A stretch of 64,000 nucleotides of DNA from Acinetobacter terrae (lineage in GTDB: Bacteria > Pseudomonadota > Gammaproteobacteria > Pseudomonadales > Moraxellaceae). Under the pieces are notes generated by a model. That model had not been told where the DNA came from, did no database searches, and was given only the letters and a program-made list of their open reading frames with translations. A program made the translations under genes and the position numbers. Within the stretch, counting starts at the first letter, position 1, and each line of letters opens with the position of its first letter. This document shows positions 19,656 to 28,464 of the stretch, piece after piece. The stretch spans positions 1 through 64,000 of the forward strand of contig NZ_JABERI010000014.1 in assembly GCF_013004375.1 (NCBI RefSeq), in the 5' to 3' direction.

Positions 19656-19936
19656 GACGACAGGGATGTCGCCCGTAAGACTGAGGTATATGGATATACC
19701 TTCAGTCTTACAAAAGATTTTTGTTACTTTTGATCTTTCAAAAGTAAATTAGAGCTAATACTAATAGATGAAAAGTTGATTTCAATTTCACTCAGAGTAT
19801 TGACTGTTTTTATAAAGGATATTTCCTCCTTTTTTATATACTTCCTTACTTTTGTTTTGGCAAAAGTAACAAAACCATCTTGTTGAGCAGACATTACATC
19901 CATGTAATGCTGCTCAACTGGCGACATCCATATCGC
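19656..19936. repeat. Non-coding element with diverged ~90-bp inverted ends, each carrying a long hairpin
   Basis: The left end (19656-19745) and the reverse complement of the right end (19850-19936) share the same order of parts: GGATGTCGCC, then a long palindrome with a TGGA-type loop (19676-19710 left; 19882-19918 right), then GTTACTTTTG and CAAAAGT. The two palindromes differ in stem sequence but keep their shape, as if compensatory changes preserved structure. The ~100-bp centre is AT-rich. A 67-codon frame across it follows the repeat and does not look like a protein. It may be a dispersed intergenic repeat or MITE-like element. Confidence 0.65.
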
Positions 19937-19992
19937 CTTCCCGAACTGTAAATTAAGGCAATTGTCCTAAATTTAATACTGATTTAAATAAT

Positions 19993-20030
19993 AAAAAATC
20001 GTGCTGAATTGCTTCAACACGATTTTTTAT
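19993..20030 (-). terminator. Terminator of trpF-trpB
   Basis: Stem AAAATCGTG / CACGATTTT with a 14-base loop and flanking A/T runs, 70 bp beyond the trpB stop. Confidence 0.8.
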
Positions 20031-20097
20031 TATCCTCCCACCCCTCCTAAAAGTAAAAGGAGGACTTTCACTCTCTATAAAAGAGTGATGGATTCAT

Positions 20098-21342
20098 TTA
20101 CATCTCAACCATTTCGACACCATCAATACGTGCCACAGTCATTAAATCTTTATCACCACGACCCGAAACTGTCGCAATAATAATTTGATCTTTAGACATC
20201 GTTGGCGCAAGTTTAGTCACATAGGCCATCGCATGTGAACTTTCAAGCGCAGGAATAATGCCTTCAATCTGGGTTAAATCACGGAAACCTTGAAGCGCTT
20301 CTTGGTCATTTATGGGCACATATTCAACACGGTGCATATCTTTCAAGAAACTGTGTTCAGGACCCACACCTGGATAATCCAGACCAGCTGAAATTGAATG
20401 CGTTTCAATGATCTGACCTTGATCATCTGACATCAAGTAAGTGCGGTTACCATGCAATACACCAACATGACCCGCATTTAACGGTGCAGAATGTTTACCC
20501 GTTTCAATGCCATAACCTGCTGCTTCAACGCCGTACATTTTCACGTCTTGATCATTCAGGAATGGATAGAACAAGCCCATTGCATTTGAACCACCACCGA
20601 CACATGCAACCAATGCATCAGGTAATCGACCTGCTTGCTCTTGAATTTGACGGCGCGCTTCACGACCAATAATCGACTGGAAATCACGAACCAATTGCGG
20701 ATATGGATGTGGACCTGCCACCGTACCAATCACGTAATAAGTTGAATCGACATTAGTAACCCAGTCACGCATCGCTTCATTCATGGCATCTTTTAATGTT
20801 TTTGAACCGCTTTGCACAGGCACAACGGTTGCGCCTAACAAACGCATACGATACACATTCATGGCTTGACGTTTTACGTCGTCTGCACCCATGAATACCA
20901 CACATTCAAGTCCTAAACGTGCAGCGATAGTTGCTGTTGCAACACCGTGCTGACCTGCACCTGTTTCGGCAATAATCCGTTTTTTACCTGAAAGTTTTGC
21001 AAGTAGGGCCTGACCAATGGTGTTATTAATTTTATGCGAACCGGTATGATTCAGGTCTTCACGTTTTAGGTAAATTTGTGCACCACCTAACTCTTTCGAC
21101 CATCGTTCAGCATGATAAAGTGGACTAGGACGACCTACATAGTAGGCTAGATCACGGTCGAATTCTGCCAAAAACTGTGCATCATTTTTCATACGGAAAT
21201 AGAGCTTTTCTAAATCCTCTAATGCTGCCATCAGTGTTTCTGACACAAAACGTCCGCCATGGATACCGAAATGCCCACGCTCATCGGGGAATTGGGTATA
21301 GTCAGTCACCTGATCTTTCTGATTAACAGTTTGCTGATCCAC
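20098..21342 (-). CDS. trpB: Tryptophan synthase beta chain TrpB
   Basis: PLP enzyme that joins indole to serine. The PLP lysine is in HTGSHKINN and the phosphate-binding loop is GGGSNA. Start choice: a GTG at 21342 has a textbook AAGGAG six bases upstream (21349-21354), whereas the in-frame ATG at 21369 would place that Shine-Dalgarno inside the gene and has none of its own. I therefore call 414 residues; the ATG form would be 423. The GTG start overlaps the end of trpF by 20 bases, indicating coupling. TrpA is encoded 6 kb away. Confidence 0.95.
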   Translation of the reverse strand: MDQQTVNQKDQVTDYTQFPDERGHFGIHGGRFVSETLMAALEDLEKLYFRMKNDAQFLAEFDRDLAYYVGRPSPLYHAERWSKELGGAQIYLKREDLNHTGSHKINNTIGQALLAKLSGKKRIIAETGAGQHGVATATIAARLGLECVVFMGADDVKRQAMNVYRMRLLGATVVPVQSGSKTLKDAMNEAMRDWVTNVDSTYYVIGTVAGPHPYPQLVRDFQSIIGREARRQIQEQAGRLPDALVACVGGGSNAMGLFYPFLNDQDVKMYGVEAAGYGIETGKHSAPLNAGHVGVLHGNRTYLMSDDQGQIIETHSISAGLDYPGVGPEHSFLKDMHRVEYVPINDQEALQGFRDLTQIEGIIPALESSHAMAYVTKLAPTMSKDQIIIATVSGRGDKDLMTVARIDGVEMVEM

Positions 21343-21967
21343 GTTGGACTCCTTGCATAAAGTGTTCAATGAGTTGTTGGTCTTTTATACCTTTTGCGGA
21401 CTCTACGCCTCCGCTGACATCTACTGCATAAGCCCTAGTCGTCTTTATAGCGTCTTCAATATTTTCAGGTTTTAAACCACCTGCCAAAATTAAAGGAATA
21501 TCAAGTTTCGGGAACTGCGACCAGTCAAACTGGTGCCCTGTTCCACCTTTAAGCTCAGGATGCCAAGCATCCAATAATACTGCGCTTGCACCTGCTTGTT
21601 GGTAGTTTTTTATGGTTTTTATGACATCTAGCTCAGGTTTAACCTGAATGGCTTTATACCAACGGCGTTTGGTGTGTGCTGCAATCTGCTGACATTGCTC
21701 TGAAGTTTCATCACCATGAAACTGCAAGATATCCAAAGGTACTTCTTCTAGAACCTGAGTGATTTCGTCAGCTGTTGCATTCACGAACAACCCCACGATT
21801 TGTACATAAGCAGGGACATGCTTTGCCAATTCTTTCGCTTGTTCGAGGGTTACACTTCTTGGACTGGGTCCGTAGAATACAAAGCCAATTGCATCAGCAC
21901 CTGCATTCACAGCAGAATGTATATCTTCTATTCGTGTTATTCCGCAAATTTTGGCACGGGTTCGCAT
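21323..21967 (-). CDS. trpF: Phosphoribosylanthranilate isomerase TrpF
   Basis: Amadori rearrangement of phosphoribosylanthranilate in tryptophan synthesis. 214 residues, single (beta/alpha)8 barrel. Catalytic Cys is in the N-terminal KICGITR motif and catalytic Asp in [15 protein letters not shown] and VDVSGGVE close the phosphate site. It is the first gene of a trpF-trpB pair. Confidence 0.97.
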   Translation of the reverse strand: MRTRAKICGITRIEDIHSAVNAGADAIGFVFYGPSPRSVTLEQAKELAKHVPAYVQIVGLFVNATADEITQVLEEVPLDILQFHGDETSEQCQQIAAHTKRRWYKAIQVKPELDVIKTIKNYQQAGASAVLLDAWHPELKGGTGHQFDWSQFPKLDIPLILAGGLKPENIEDAIKTTRAYAVDVSGGVESAKGIKDQQLIEHFMQGVQRGSANC

Positions 21968-22105
21968 ACACTTCGCTCTAATTCTTTGGCTTAAACTTTG
22001 CCCGACTTATAGTCAGTCTATAAATATTGGGGCAAATCATTGTAATGCAATTTTGCTGAGTTGCGTGCAAATTCAACAGGCTTTCCACAGAAACCTTATA
22101 AAACA

Positions 22106-22134
22106 AAAAGCCCTTATTTAAATAAGGGCTTTTC
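22106..22134. terminator. Terminator downstream of btuB
   Basis: Near-perfect palindrome AAAAGCCCTTATTT/AAATAAGGGCTTTT just after the btuB stop codon. Confidence 0.9.
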
Positions 22135-22146
22135 ATCAAATCAATA

Positions 22147-23952
22147 TTACTTCATGGCATAACGAAGCGTTACCCAAGCAGTACGACCATCTTGACGATA
22201 CAATGAACCATCCCAATTACTGTTGGTGTAATATTCTTTATCAAACATGTTGGCTAATTTTGCTTGAATAGAAAATTCAGGGGTTGCCTGATAAGCTACA
22301 CGTACATCAGCAATAGCGAAACCACCTAAAGCCTTGGTATTTGCTGCATCAGTATAGCGTTGATCTTCTGCATGGACGGATGTACCCACTGTCCATTTAT
22401 CCATCGTGTAATCTACATTCGCATTAAACAATTGCTGTGCACGATATGTAATTTGCTTGCCTTTTAAACCAGTATTGCGGTTTTCAGGATCTTGATAGGT
22501 ATAGTTCATATTCCAACTTAAGGCATCATGCGTTTTGCCCAATGAAACTTCGACACCCTTAATCTTCGCCTGACCATTGTTACTATTAGCAATCATGTTA
22601 TCAATATCATTGATAAAACCTGCAATTTCCCAATCTAGCCATTGTGACCCTTTAAAACCCAGTTCAATATTTTCAGATTCTTCAGGAACAAGGTTTGGAT
22701 TGGCCCAACCTGGGTAATATAAGTCGTTAAAAGTCGGTGAACGGAATGCTGTGCCATAAGAGACATAAGCATTGTAATGATCATTAAAGCGATAACCCAA
22801 CGCAGCATTACCGGTGGTATGATCACCAAACTGTTCGTTCTCATCCAAACGTAACGCAGCTTGTACATCGAATTGACCAAATTCACCCAAATATTGTGTG
22901 TAGTAACCTAAGTTATCACGCTCTTTTTCATCGTAATTGGTTGAACCTGTCACTTTGTCATTTAAGTAATCGAAGCCCACCAACAAGGTATGATTTGGAT
23001 GAAGTTTAATCGTGTTCAACCATGTAAAGGTATCTTTAGCGGTGTTAAATTCACCGGTGGATTGATCCCCATCAAAAGTTTCATATTGATCTTCTGCACG
23101 ACCAATTTTAAATTTAGCTGTCCATGCTTCAACTGGACTATACGTTAAACCAATACCATAGATATTTTGCTGGATTTGATTGTATGGGTTTACACCGCCA
23201 TCGTATTCAGTTTCGCCATTCACGTGTAATACATTGGCATCTACAACAACTTGGTCATTAATTTGATGACCCGCTTTTAATGAAACTGAATAGTTTTCAT
23301 AACTATCCTTATCCGTTTCTGTGCTCGATGTCGTAACATCCATGCCTTGGGTCTTCAGACCGGCAAGACTGACATTGGCCCAACTGTTATCTTGTCGAAT
23401 ATCCACACCAACATTGGCATTATAGGTTTCATGTGAACCATATTTAAATGATGCAAATGGTTTTACACCATTTTGACTCCCTTTACGGGTATAAATCTGG
23501 ATCACACCACCCACAGCTTCAGAACCATAAAGACTCGAACGTGGACCACGTACCACTTCTACTCGTTCTATCTGATCAATTGGTAAATGTTCAAACGCAG
23601 TTGTACCTAAAGTTGCCGAACCAAGTTTTTGCCCATCCACCAAAACTAAAACGGCATTAGATGCCGTACCACGGATTGAAATACCTGTGGTTTGACCTGC
23701 ACCACCAGCATTGGTGTAAGCAACACTTGGAATCGTGCGCAATAATTCTTCTAAAGAATTAAATTGTTTACGCTCAATTTCTTTACGATCAATCACTGTA
23801 ACAGCAGCAAGCGTTTTACTATTTTCTTGCTCAGTCAGGTTGGCAACAGTATTGATGGTTGGTAATTTGACATTACTTTCAGCAGCTATGGCTAAAGAAA
23901 GTGGAGATAAAACAAAGAAAGAACCAAGAATGGTTTTATGGATGAGATGCAT
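22147..23952 (-). CDS. btuB: TonB-dependent vitamin B12 receptor BtuB
   Basis: Outer-membrane cobalamin receptor. 601 residues from the ATG at 23952: signal peptide ending SLAIAAE, plug domain with TGISIRGTASNAVLVLVDGQK and the VVRGPRSSLYGSEAVGGVI segment typical of BtuB, then a 22-strand barrel. A GTG five codons upstream was rejected because GGGGA lies at the right distance only for the ATG. The mRNA leader is a full cobalamin riboswitch, which supports the substrate. It faces a second BtuB-like gene across the shared intergenic region. Confidence 0.93.
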   Translation of the reverse strand: MHLIHKTILGSFFVLSPLSLAIAAESNVKLPTINTVANLTEQENSKTLAAVTVIDRKEIERKQFNSLEELLRTIPSVAYTNAGGAGQTTGISIRGTASNAVLVLVDGQKLGSATLGTTAFEHLPIDQIERVEVVRGPRSSLYGSEAVGGVIQIYTRKGSQNGVKPFASFKYGSHETYNANVGVDIRQDNSWANVSLAGLKTQGMDVTTSSTETDKDSYENYSVSLKAGHQINDQVVVDANVLHVNGETEYDGGVNPYNQIQQNIYGIGLTYSPVEAWTAKFKIGRAEDQYETFDGDQSTGEFNTAKDTFTWLNTIKLHPNHTLLVGFDYLNDKVTGSTNYDEKERDNLGYYTQYLGEFGQFDVQAALRLDENEQFGDHTTGNAALGYRFNDHYNAYVSYGTAFRSPTFNDLYYPGWANPNLVPEESENIELGFKGSQWLDWEIAGFINDIDNMIANSNNGQAKIKGVEVSLGKTHDALSWNMNYTYQDPENRNTGLKGKQITYRAQQLFNANVDYTMDKWTVGTSVHAEDQRYTDAANTKALGGFAIADVRVAYQATPEFSIQAKLANMFDKEYYTNSNWDGSLYRQDGRTAWVTLRYAMK

Positions 23953-24087
23953 GAATCTTTTCCCCACCGCACCGCCCGTGCGAGTTAAATATATGAAGAA
24001 TGCATAGGCGGGTATGGGGTAAGCACAACTTTAATAAGATAAGCTATGCAATCCCAGTTATAACGCCCACCGCATTAAATTAGGTTT

Positions 24088-24216
24088 GCAGCAGGCCGGT
24101 CTCCGGACTTAAGTTATAACAAGATAACTATTCACCGTTGCGGGGGCAGTGTTAGCTTTAAATTCAAAAATTTAACTAACTTCCCAGTTTCACTTCTCTA
24201 TGGAAGCACCTGAAGC
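24088..24216 (-). promoter_or_regulatory. Cobalamin riboswitch in the btuB leader
   Basis: On the minus strand the conserved blocks appear in order: GGTGCTTCC, GAAACTGGGAAG, GCCCCCGCAACGGTGA and AGTCCGGAGACCGGCCTGC. These are the core and B12-box of AdoCbl/Cbl-type riboswitches. High cobalamin should switch off btuB. Confidence 0.95.
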
Positions 24217-24222
24217 GCACGC

Positions 24223-24251
24223 AGAGTAGTTTCCGAACATCCTTAAGTCAA
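24223..24251 (-). promoter_or_regulatory. Promoter of btuB
   Basis: Minus strand: -35 TTGACT at 24246-24251, 17-bp spacer, -10 TACTCT at 24223-24228, which places transcription start just before the riboswitch. Confidence 0.65.
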
Positions 24252-24375
24252 GCTGAAATCTATTTTTAGCAGCCAAATCCACAAATAGAATATTCAACTG
24301 TTCGTAAATTTACACTTGTACGTGTATTAAATAAGTTCTTTCGAAACCTTTTCTCTCCAATTCAAGTGCTCTTTA

Positions 24376-24404
24376 TTGTTTAGCGCTTTAGCTCTCTTTA
24401 TACT
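24376..24404 (+). promoter_or_regulatory. Promoter of the second BtuB-like gene
   Basis: Plus strand: -35 TTGTTT at 24376-24381, 17-bp spacer, -10 TATACT at 24399-24404, immediately before the second riboswitch. Confidence 0.65.
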
Positions 24405-24415
24405 GATTGATAGTT

Positions 24416-24514
24416 GTGACAGTTAAGGGAAGTTGAAAAACACACTGCCCCCGCAACGGTGTTTATACATGCTTTTAACCCGATGTGTATAACAGTCCGG
24501 AACCTCACTGTTAC
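24416..24514 (+). promoter_or_regulatory. Second, compact cobalamin riboswitch
   Basis: A closing helix GTGACAGT (24416-24423) / ACTGTTAC (24507-24514) encloses AAGGGAAG, GCCCCCGCAACGG and AGTCCGGA, the conserved cobalamin-riboswitch core. The peripheral GGTGC block found in the btuB copy is missing, so this is a shorter variant. It ends about 50 bases before the start codon, a distance that allows control of ribosome binding. Confidence 0.92.
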
Positions 24515-24564
24515 GTTCTTTCTCTCAAACATTCACGGTGGGGTGAATGCCTGGAGTTCAAGCA

Positions 24565-26451
24565 ATGTCTCAATGCTTTCACCGTACATCTTTAGTCGGT
24601 GCAATTGCCTTTACTATGGGTGTTTCACACACTCATGCACAACCAAACAATGATTTTCAACCAACTGTTAAGACCACCTTAAATACTCTGGTTGTTACAG
24701 CAACACGTTCTGAAGAAGACATTAAAAATGTCCCTGCTCGCATTTCCATTATTGAACCGCAAATTTTAGAACAATCACCGATTGGTGAATTACCTCACTT
24801 GCTGATGAGTGATGCTTCTATCAACATGGTACAAAGTGGTGGTTTCGGACAACTAGCCTCTATTTTTACTCGTGGCACGAACTCAACCCATACATTAGTT
24901 TTACGTGATGGCGTTCGTTTAAATGGCGCATCTGCAGGTATGCCTCCATTATCATTTTTAGATACCACTGATATTAAACAAATCGAAATACTCAAAGGCC
25001 CTGCATCTGTACTTTATGGCACAGATGCTATTGGGGGCGTCGTACAACTGGTAACAAAAATACCTGAAACGAATGCAGCCTTTCTAACTACAGAAGTTGG
25101 AGAAAATCATACTTATAAAGCGGTTTTAGGTGCAGATGCCAAAGAAAATGATTTTTATGCACAGATTCGTGCTCAACGTTTAGAAACCGACGGTACTATT
25201 CTAACGAATGCAGCGAATAGTAAAAAAGCGGACTACGATCAAAAAGGTTACAGTGCAAAATTCGGTATAGATAAAGAACGCTTTGCAACATCAATTGACT
25301 ACAGTACCAATCAAGGTGGTGTTGCTTATGATAATTATGGAACATTATTATTTCAGAACTTTGAAAATGAAATCATCAATTTAAAAGGTCGATTGAAATT
25401 AAATGATTCACTTGAACTCAGCACGCGCTTGTCACAGTTCAATGATGATTTAGACCAAATCAATTCAGTAAACTTTGTTCACAACACTACGCAAGAAGCT
25501 GAACTCTATGGAAAATGGCAGTTTGCCCCACAACAAAATATATTAGCAGGTGTTGCGCATAAAACTCTTGAAGGCGATGTTCTTTCTAACGGTATGCGTT
25601 ACCAGAAAGATATAAATAGCACAGGTTATTTTATTCAGCATCAATACCAAACTGATGCAGTTAATACCCAACTTGGGCTTCGTGTTGAAGATAACGAACA
25701 GTTCGGAACACATACCGTTGGACAAGCTGCGATACGTTATCAGGTTCTGCCATCTACCAGTATTTATAGCAATATAGGGAGTGCATTTAGAGCACCTACA
25801 ACAAATGACTTATATGCGATCGGTTGGGGAGCAAATCCAAACTTACAACCTGAAAAAAGCATGTCCTATGAATTGGGTATAGATCAAAATTTAGCATTTA
25901 ACCTAAAAACAGGCGCATCTATTTTTCATACCGAAATTGAAAATCTGATTACTTCAATATGTATTGCTGACTGTGATGGCGATTTAATTACCGTGTTTCC
26001 AGTCTATGAAAACAACAATGTAGATAAAGCCTCTTTGACTGGTGGCGAGCTCTATCTCAATTGGCAACAGGATGCATTATTTCTCAATCTTTCTTATGCT
26101 TATGTGCGAGCCAAAGATGATGAAACTGGTTTAGATTTAATGCGTCGTCCGCGCCAAAGTGCAACACTAACTGCGGGCTGGCAGGATGAACAATTTGGGA
26201 TCAGCACTTCTGTTTCTGCCAAATCCAGATCAAAAGATTTTGCCGACTGGCCTGACACAAAACTTAATTCAACGCCTGGTTATGTCACAACTGATTTAAA
26301 TGCTTATTGGAATATTAACCCTCATCTAAAAGCTTTTACCAACATTGAAAATATTGGTGATGTGAAATACAAAACCTCCTACAACGGCTATGGCGTGCAT
26401 TATGTAAATGGTGGACGATTGGCATCTGTGGGCATGACTCTCAAATACTAA
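24565..26451 (+). CDS. Second BtuB-like TonB-dependent receptor
   Basis: 628-residue outer-membrane receptor, related to but clearly diverged from the neighbouring BtuB. Signal peptide ends THAQ; a TonB-box-like NTLVVTATRS precedes the plug with SIFTRGTNSTHTLVLRDGVRL and ILKGPASVLYGTDAIGGVV. The protein ends in a barrel strand with terminal Tyr. Start at 24565 because CTGGAG lies eight bases upstream. The riboswitch in its leader and the following cobalamin adenosyltransferase gene argue for a corrinoid substrate, perhaps a different form (cobinamide or pseudocobalamin) than BtuB; that last point is inference. Confidence 0.9.
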   Translation: MSQCFHRTSLVGAIAFTMGVSHTHAQPNNDFQPTVKTTLNTLVVTATRSEEDIKNVPARISIIEPQILEQSPIGELPHLLMSDASINMVQSGGFGQLASIFTRGTNSTHTLVLRDGVRLNGASAGMPPLSFLDTTDIKQIEILKGPASVLYGTDAIGGVVQLVTKIPETNAAFLTTEVGENHTYKAVLGADAKENDFYAQIRAQRLETDGTILTNAANSKKADYDQKGYSAKFGIDKERFATSIDYSTNQGGVAYDNYGTLLFQNFENEIINLKGRLKLNDSLELSTRLSQFNDDLDQINSVNFVHNTTQEAELYGKWQFAPQQNILAGVAHKTLEGDVLSNGMRYQKDINSTGYFIQHQYQTDAVNTQLGLRVEDNEQFGTHTVGQAAIRYQVLPSTSIYSNIGSAFRAPTTNDLYAIGWGANPNLQPEKSMSYELGIDQNLAFNLKTGASIFHTEIENLITSICIADCDGDLITVFPVYENNNVDKASLTGGELYLNWQQDALFLNLSYAYVRAKDDETGLDLMRRPRQSATLTAGWQDEQFGISTSVSAKSRSKDFADWPDTKLNSTPGYVTTDLNAYWNINPHLKAFTNIENIGDVKYKTSYNGYGVHYVNGGRLASVGMTLKY

Positions 26452-26539
26452 GCAATATTCTTCAGATCAGATCATGTTATTTTTATGACATGCTCTGACA
26501 AATAAACCAACTCAATTTAATAAACTTCAGGAAAATCAA

Positions 26540-27118
26540 ATGGGCCACCGTTTAAGTAAAATTTATACTCGTACCGGCGATTCAGGCACAACTGGACTAG
26601 GCGACGGTTCTCGTGTAGCCAAAGATGATTTGCGCATTGCTGCTTTAGGTGATGTTGATGAACTGAACTCTTGTATCGGTATTTTACGTTCACAAATTGC
26701 AGTCAGTTCAATTGAAGACAAAGCTGCTTGGGATAAATCGCTTAGCCTGATTCAACATTGGTTATTCGACCTTGGCGGTGAAGTCTGCATTCCAAACTAC
26801 AATATGGTCTTACCTGTTTCAGTTGAATTTCTGGAAAATGAAATTGACCGTATGAATGAAGCTTTGCCGATGCTGAAAGACTTCATTTTACCTGCAGGAA
26901 CACTTTCATGTAGCTATGCACATCAAGCACGTTCAGTATGTCGCCGTGCTGAACGTAGCCTGATGACCGTACAAAGTCGCGATCAAAATATTCAAGCGAC
27001 TTCATTGCAACTCATAAACCGCATTTCAGACTGGTTATTTGTGGCATCACGTACTTTGCAACGTGCTGAAGGCGGATCTGAGGTGCTTTGGCAAAAGAAT
27101 ATTAATGAGACGATTTAA
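26540..27118 (+). CDS. PduO-type ATP:cob(I)alamin adenosyltransferase
   Basis: Makes adenosylcobalamin from ATP and cob(I)alamin in the cytoplasm. 192 residues of the PduO/MMAB family: the N-terminal YTRTGDSGTTGLGDGSRV loop binds ATP, VDELNSCIG follows, and CRRAERSL with Arg/Glu active-site residues is in the helical core. It lies 88 bp after the receptor gene without an obvious terminator, so it is probably cotranscribed and under the same riboswitch. Confidence 0.95.
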   Translation: MGHRLSKIYTRTGDSGTTGLGDGSRVAKDDLRIAALGDVDELNSCIGILRSQIAVSSIEDKAAWDKSLSLIQHWLFDLGGEVCIPNYNMVLPVSVEFLENEIDRMNEALPMLKDFILPAGTLSCSYAHQARSVCRRAERSLMTVQSRDQNIQATSLQLINRISDWLFVASRTLQRAEGGSEVLWQKNINETI

Positions 27119-27410
27119 ATTTTTATTCATTAAATAACAGCTCCTTAAAACCGCGGATCAACCCCTAAAGGTGTTCCGCGTAAATGCCATTCACAATTGT
27201 TCGAGGCATGAGGTGCATTGCACCGCAAGATTAAAAGTTTAATGTTTCTGCGATAAATGAATACTCTTGAGAATATTCGACGAGTTTTGTGAATGGTAAA
27301 GTTTTCGGTCACTTTTTTTTAAAAGTGACATAATGAGTTCCTGTCATTTAACACTTTAAATAGTAAGACTCCGTCGTAATAATAAAAACTCTGTATTGGA
27401 AAAGTCAGAT
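27119..27410 (+). other. Intergenic region between the adenosyltransferase and glycerophosphodiesterase genes
   Basis: Contains a hairpin CGCGGA (27152-27157) / TCCGCG (27175-27180) with an inner ACC/GGT pair but no T-run after it. It could be a weak or Rho-assisted end for the B12 transcript. Otherwise AT-rich with no gene. Confidence 0.4.
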
Positions 27411-28130
27411 ATGAAAATTATTGGTCATCGTGGCGCACGTGGTGAAGCCCCTGAAAACACACTCGGTGGCTTTCAATATATTCATGACTTAGGCATTCGA
27501 GCAGTTGAATTCGATGTTCGCCAACTCAAAGATGGCGAACTCGTGATCATACACGATGACAATTTCCTTCGTACTACAGGTATCGATAAAAATATTTACC
27601 AATGTTCCAGTTCTGAATTACAGCCCTATAACCAAGCTTCCATTTGGCTAGACTGGAAAAACTTTGAAGTTACACCTACCCTGCAACAATCCCTTAAAAT
27701 CATGCAGGACTTTGAGCACATTGAAGTTGAAGTCAAAGCGGTTGCAACTATGGCTGAAGCTGAAAAACTGGTTTTAGAATTACAAAAACAATTACATGGT
27801 TTTGAACAAACTGCCGTGATCACCAGTTTTGATTTAAAAATTCATCAAGCTTTAAAACAGCAATACTCCATTTTCAAACGTGGTTTACTGATTGAACAAG
27901 ACATTCAAGAACAGGCCATTAAACAGGCTTTAGAACTAGGTTGCTGTCAAATTGGCTGGATGAACCCACTGGCAACAGATGAAATCATTCAAGCAACACA
28001 GCAAGCACATTTAAAAATAAGTGTTTGGACGGTGAATGAGGTTGAACGGGCCAAACATCTGCAAAGTTTAGGCATTGACGGATTGATTACTGATTTTCCT
28101 AAAATGATGCTAGAACACTTATTTTCATGA
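27411..28130 (+). CDS. Glycerophosphodiester phosphodiesterase
   Basis: Hydrolyses glycerophosphodiesters to glycerol-3-phosphate and an alcohol. 239 residues, cytoplasmic type (UgpQ-like, no signal peptide). Metal and catalytic residues are in IIGHRGARGEAPENTLGGF, AVEFDVRQ and VIIHDDNFLRTTG; the barrel ends in LGIDGLITDFP. The ATG at 27411 is preferred over a TTG five codons upstream because it starts exactly at the first barrel strand. Confidence 0.93.
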   Translation: MKIIGHRGARGEAPENTLGGFQYIHDLGIRAVEFDVRQLKDGELVIIHDDNFLRTTGIDKNIYQCSSSELQPYNQASIWLDWKNFEVTPTLQQSLKIMQDFEHIEVEVKAVATMAEAEKLVLELQKQLHGFEQTAVITSFDLKIHQALKQQYSIFKRGLLIEQDIQEQAIKQALELGCCQIGWMNPLATDEIIQATQQAHLKISVWTVNEVERAKHLQSLGIDGLITDFPKMMLEHLFS

Positions 28131-28464
28131 TATAAAAAGATGGCGAGATGGCATGCTTTGACAGGGTAAAAACAACGAGATTTAATAATTCTAGGCAGAA
28201 CAAGCCCTTATTCTATGGTTTAAATATCTTTTTTAAGCCCTATCGTAGATTTATAAATAAGATGTCTAAGCCTTCGATAAAATCAATCAAGACTCGCAGG
28301 TATTCTGTTACTGTTTAGTACAATACGACTGTAGAATAATGCTAGTGAAGATTTATTCGCTCATGTTAATATGGTAAGTCTTAATCCTTATAAATTGTAT
28401 TGAATTAAGAATTCACTTATACCTTACCTTTACCTTTTAGAAGGTTCTAGGAGTGCTGTTGGAG
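28131..28464 (+). other. Long 5' region of the desaturase gene
   Basis: About 330 bp without an ORF. A possible promoter is TTACTG-18-TAGAAT around 28308-28337. A long leader or regulator site for membrane-fluidity control is plausible but nothing specific is recognised. Confidence 0.35.

Noticed and set aside
19724..19927. 67-codon ORF upstream of the DUF1543 gene
   Set aside because: It lies inside the mirror-symmetric repeat and its sequence follows the inverted repeats.
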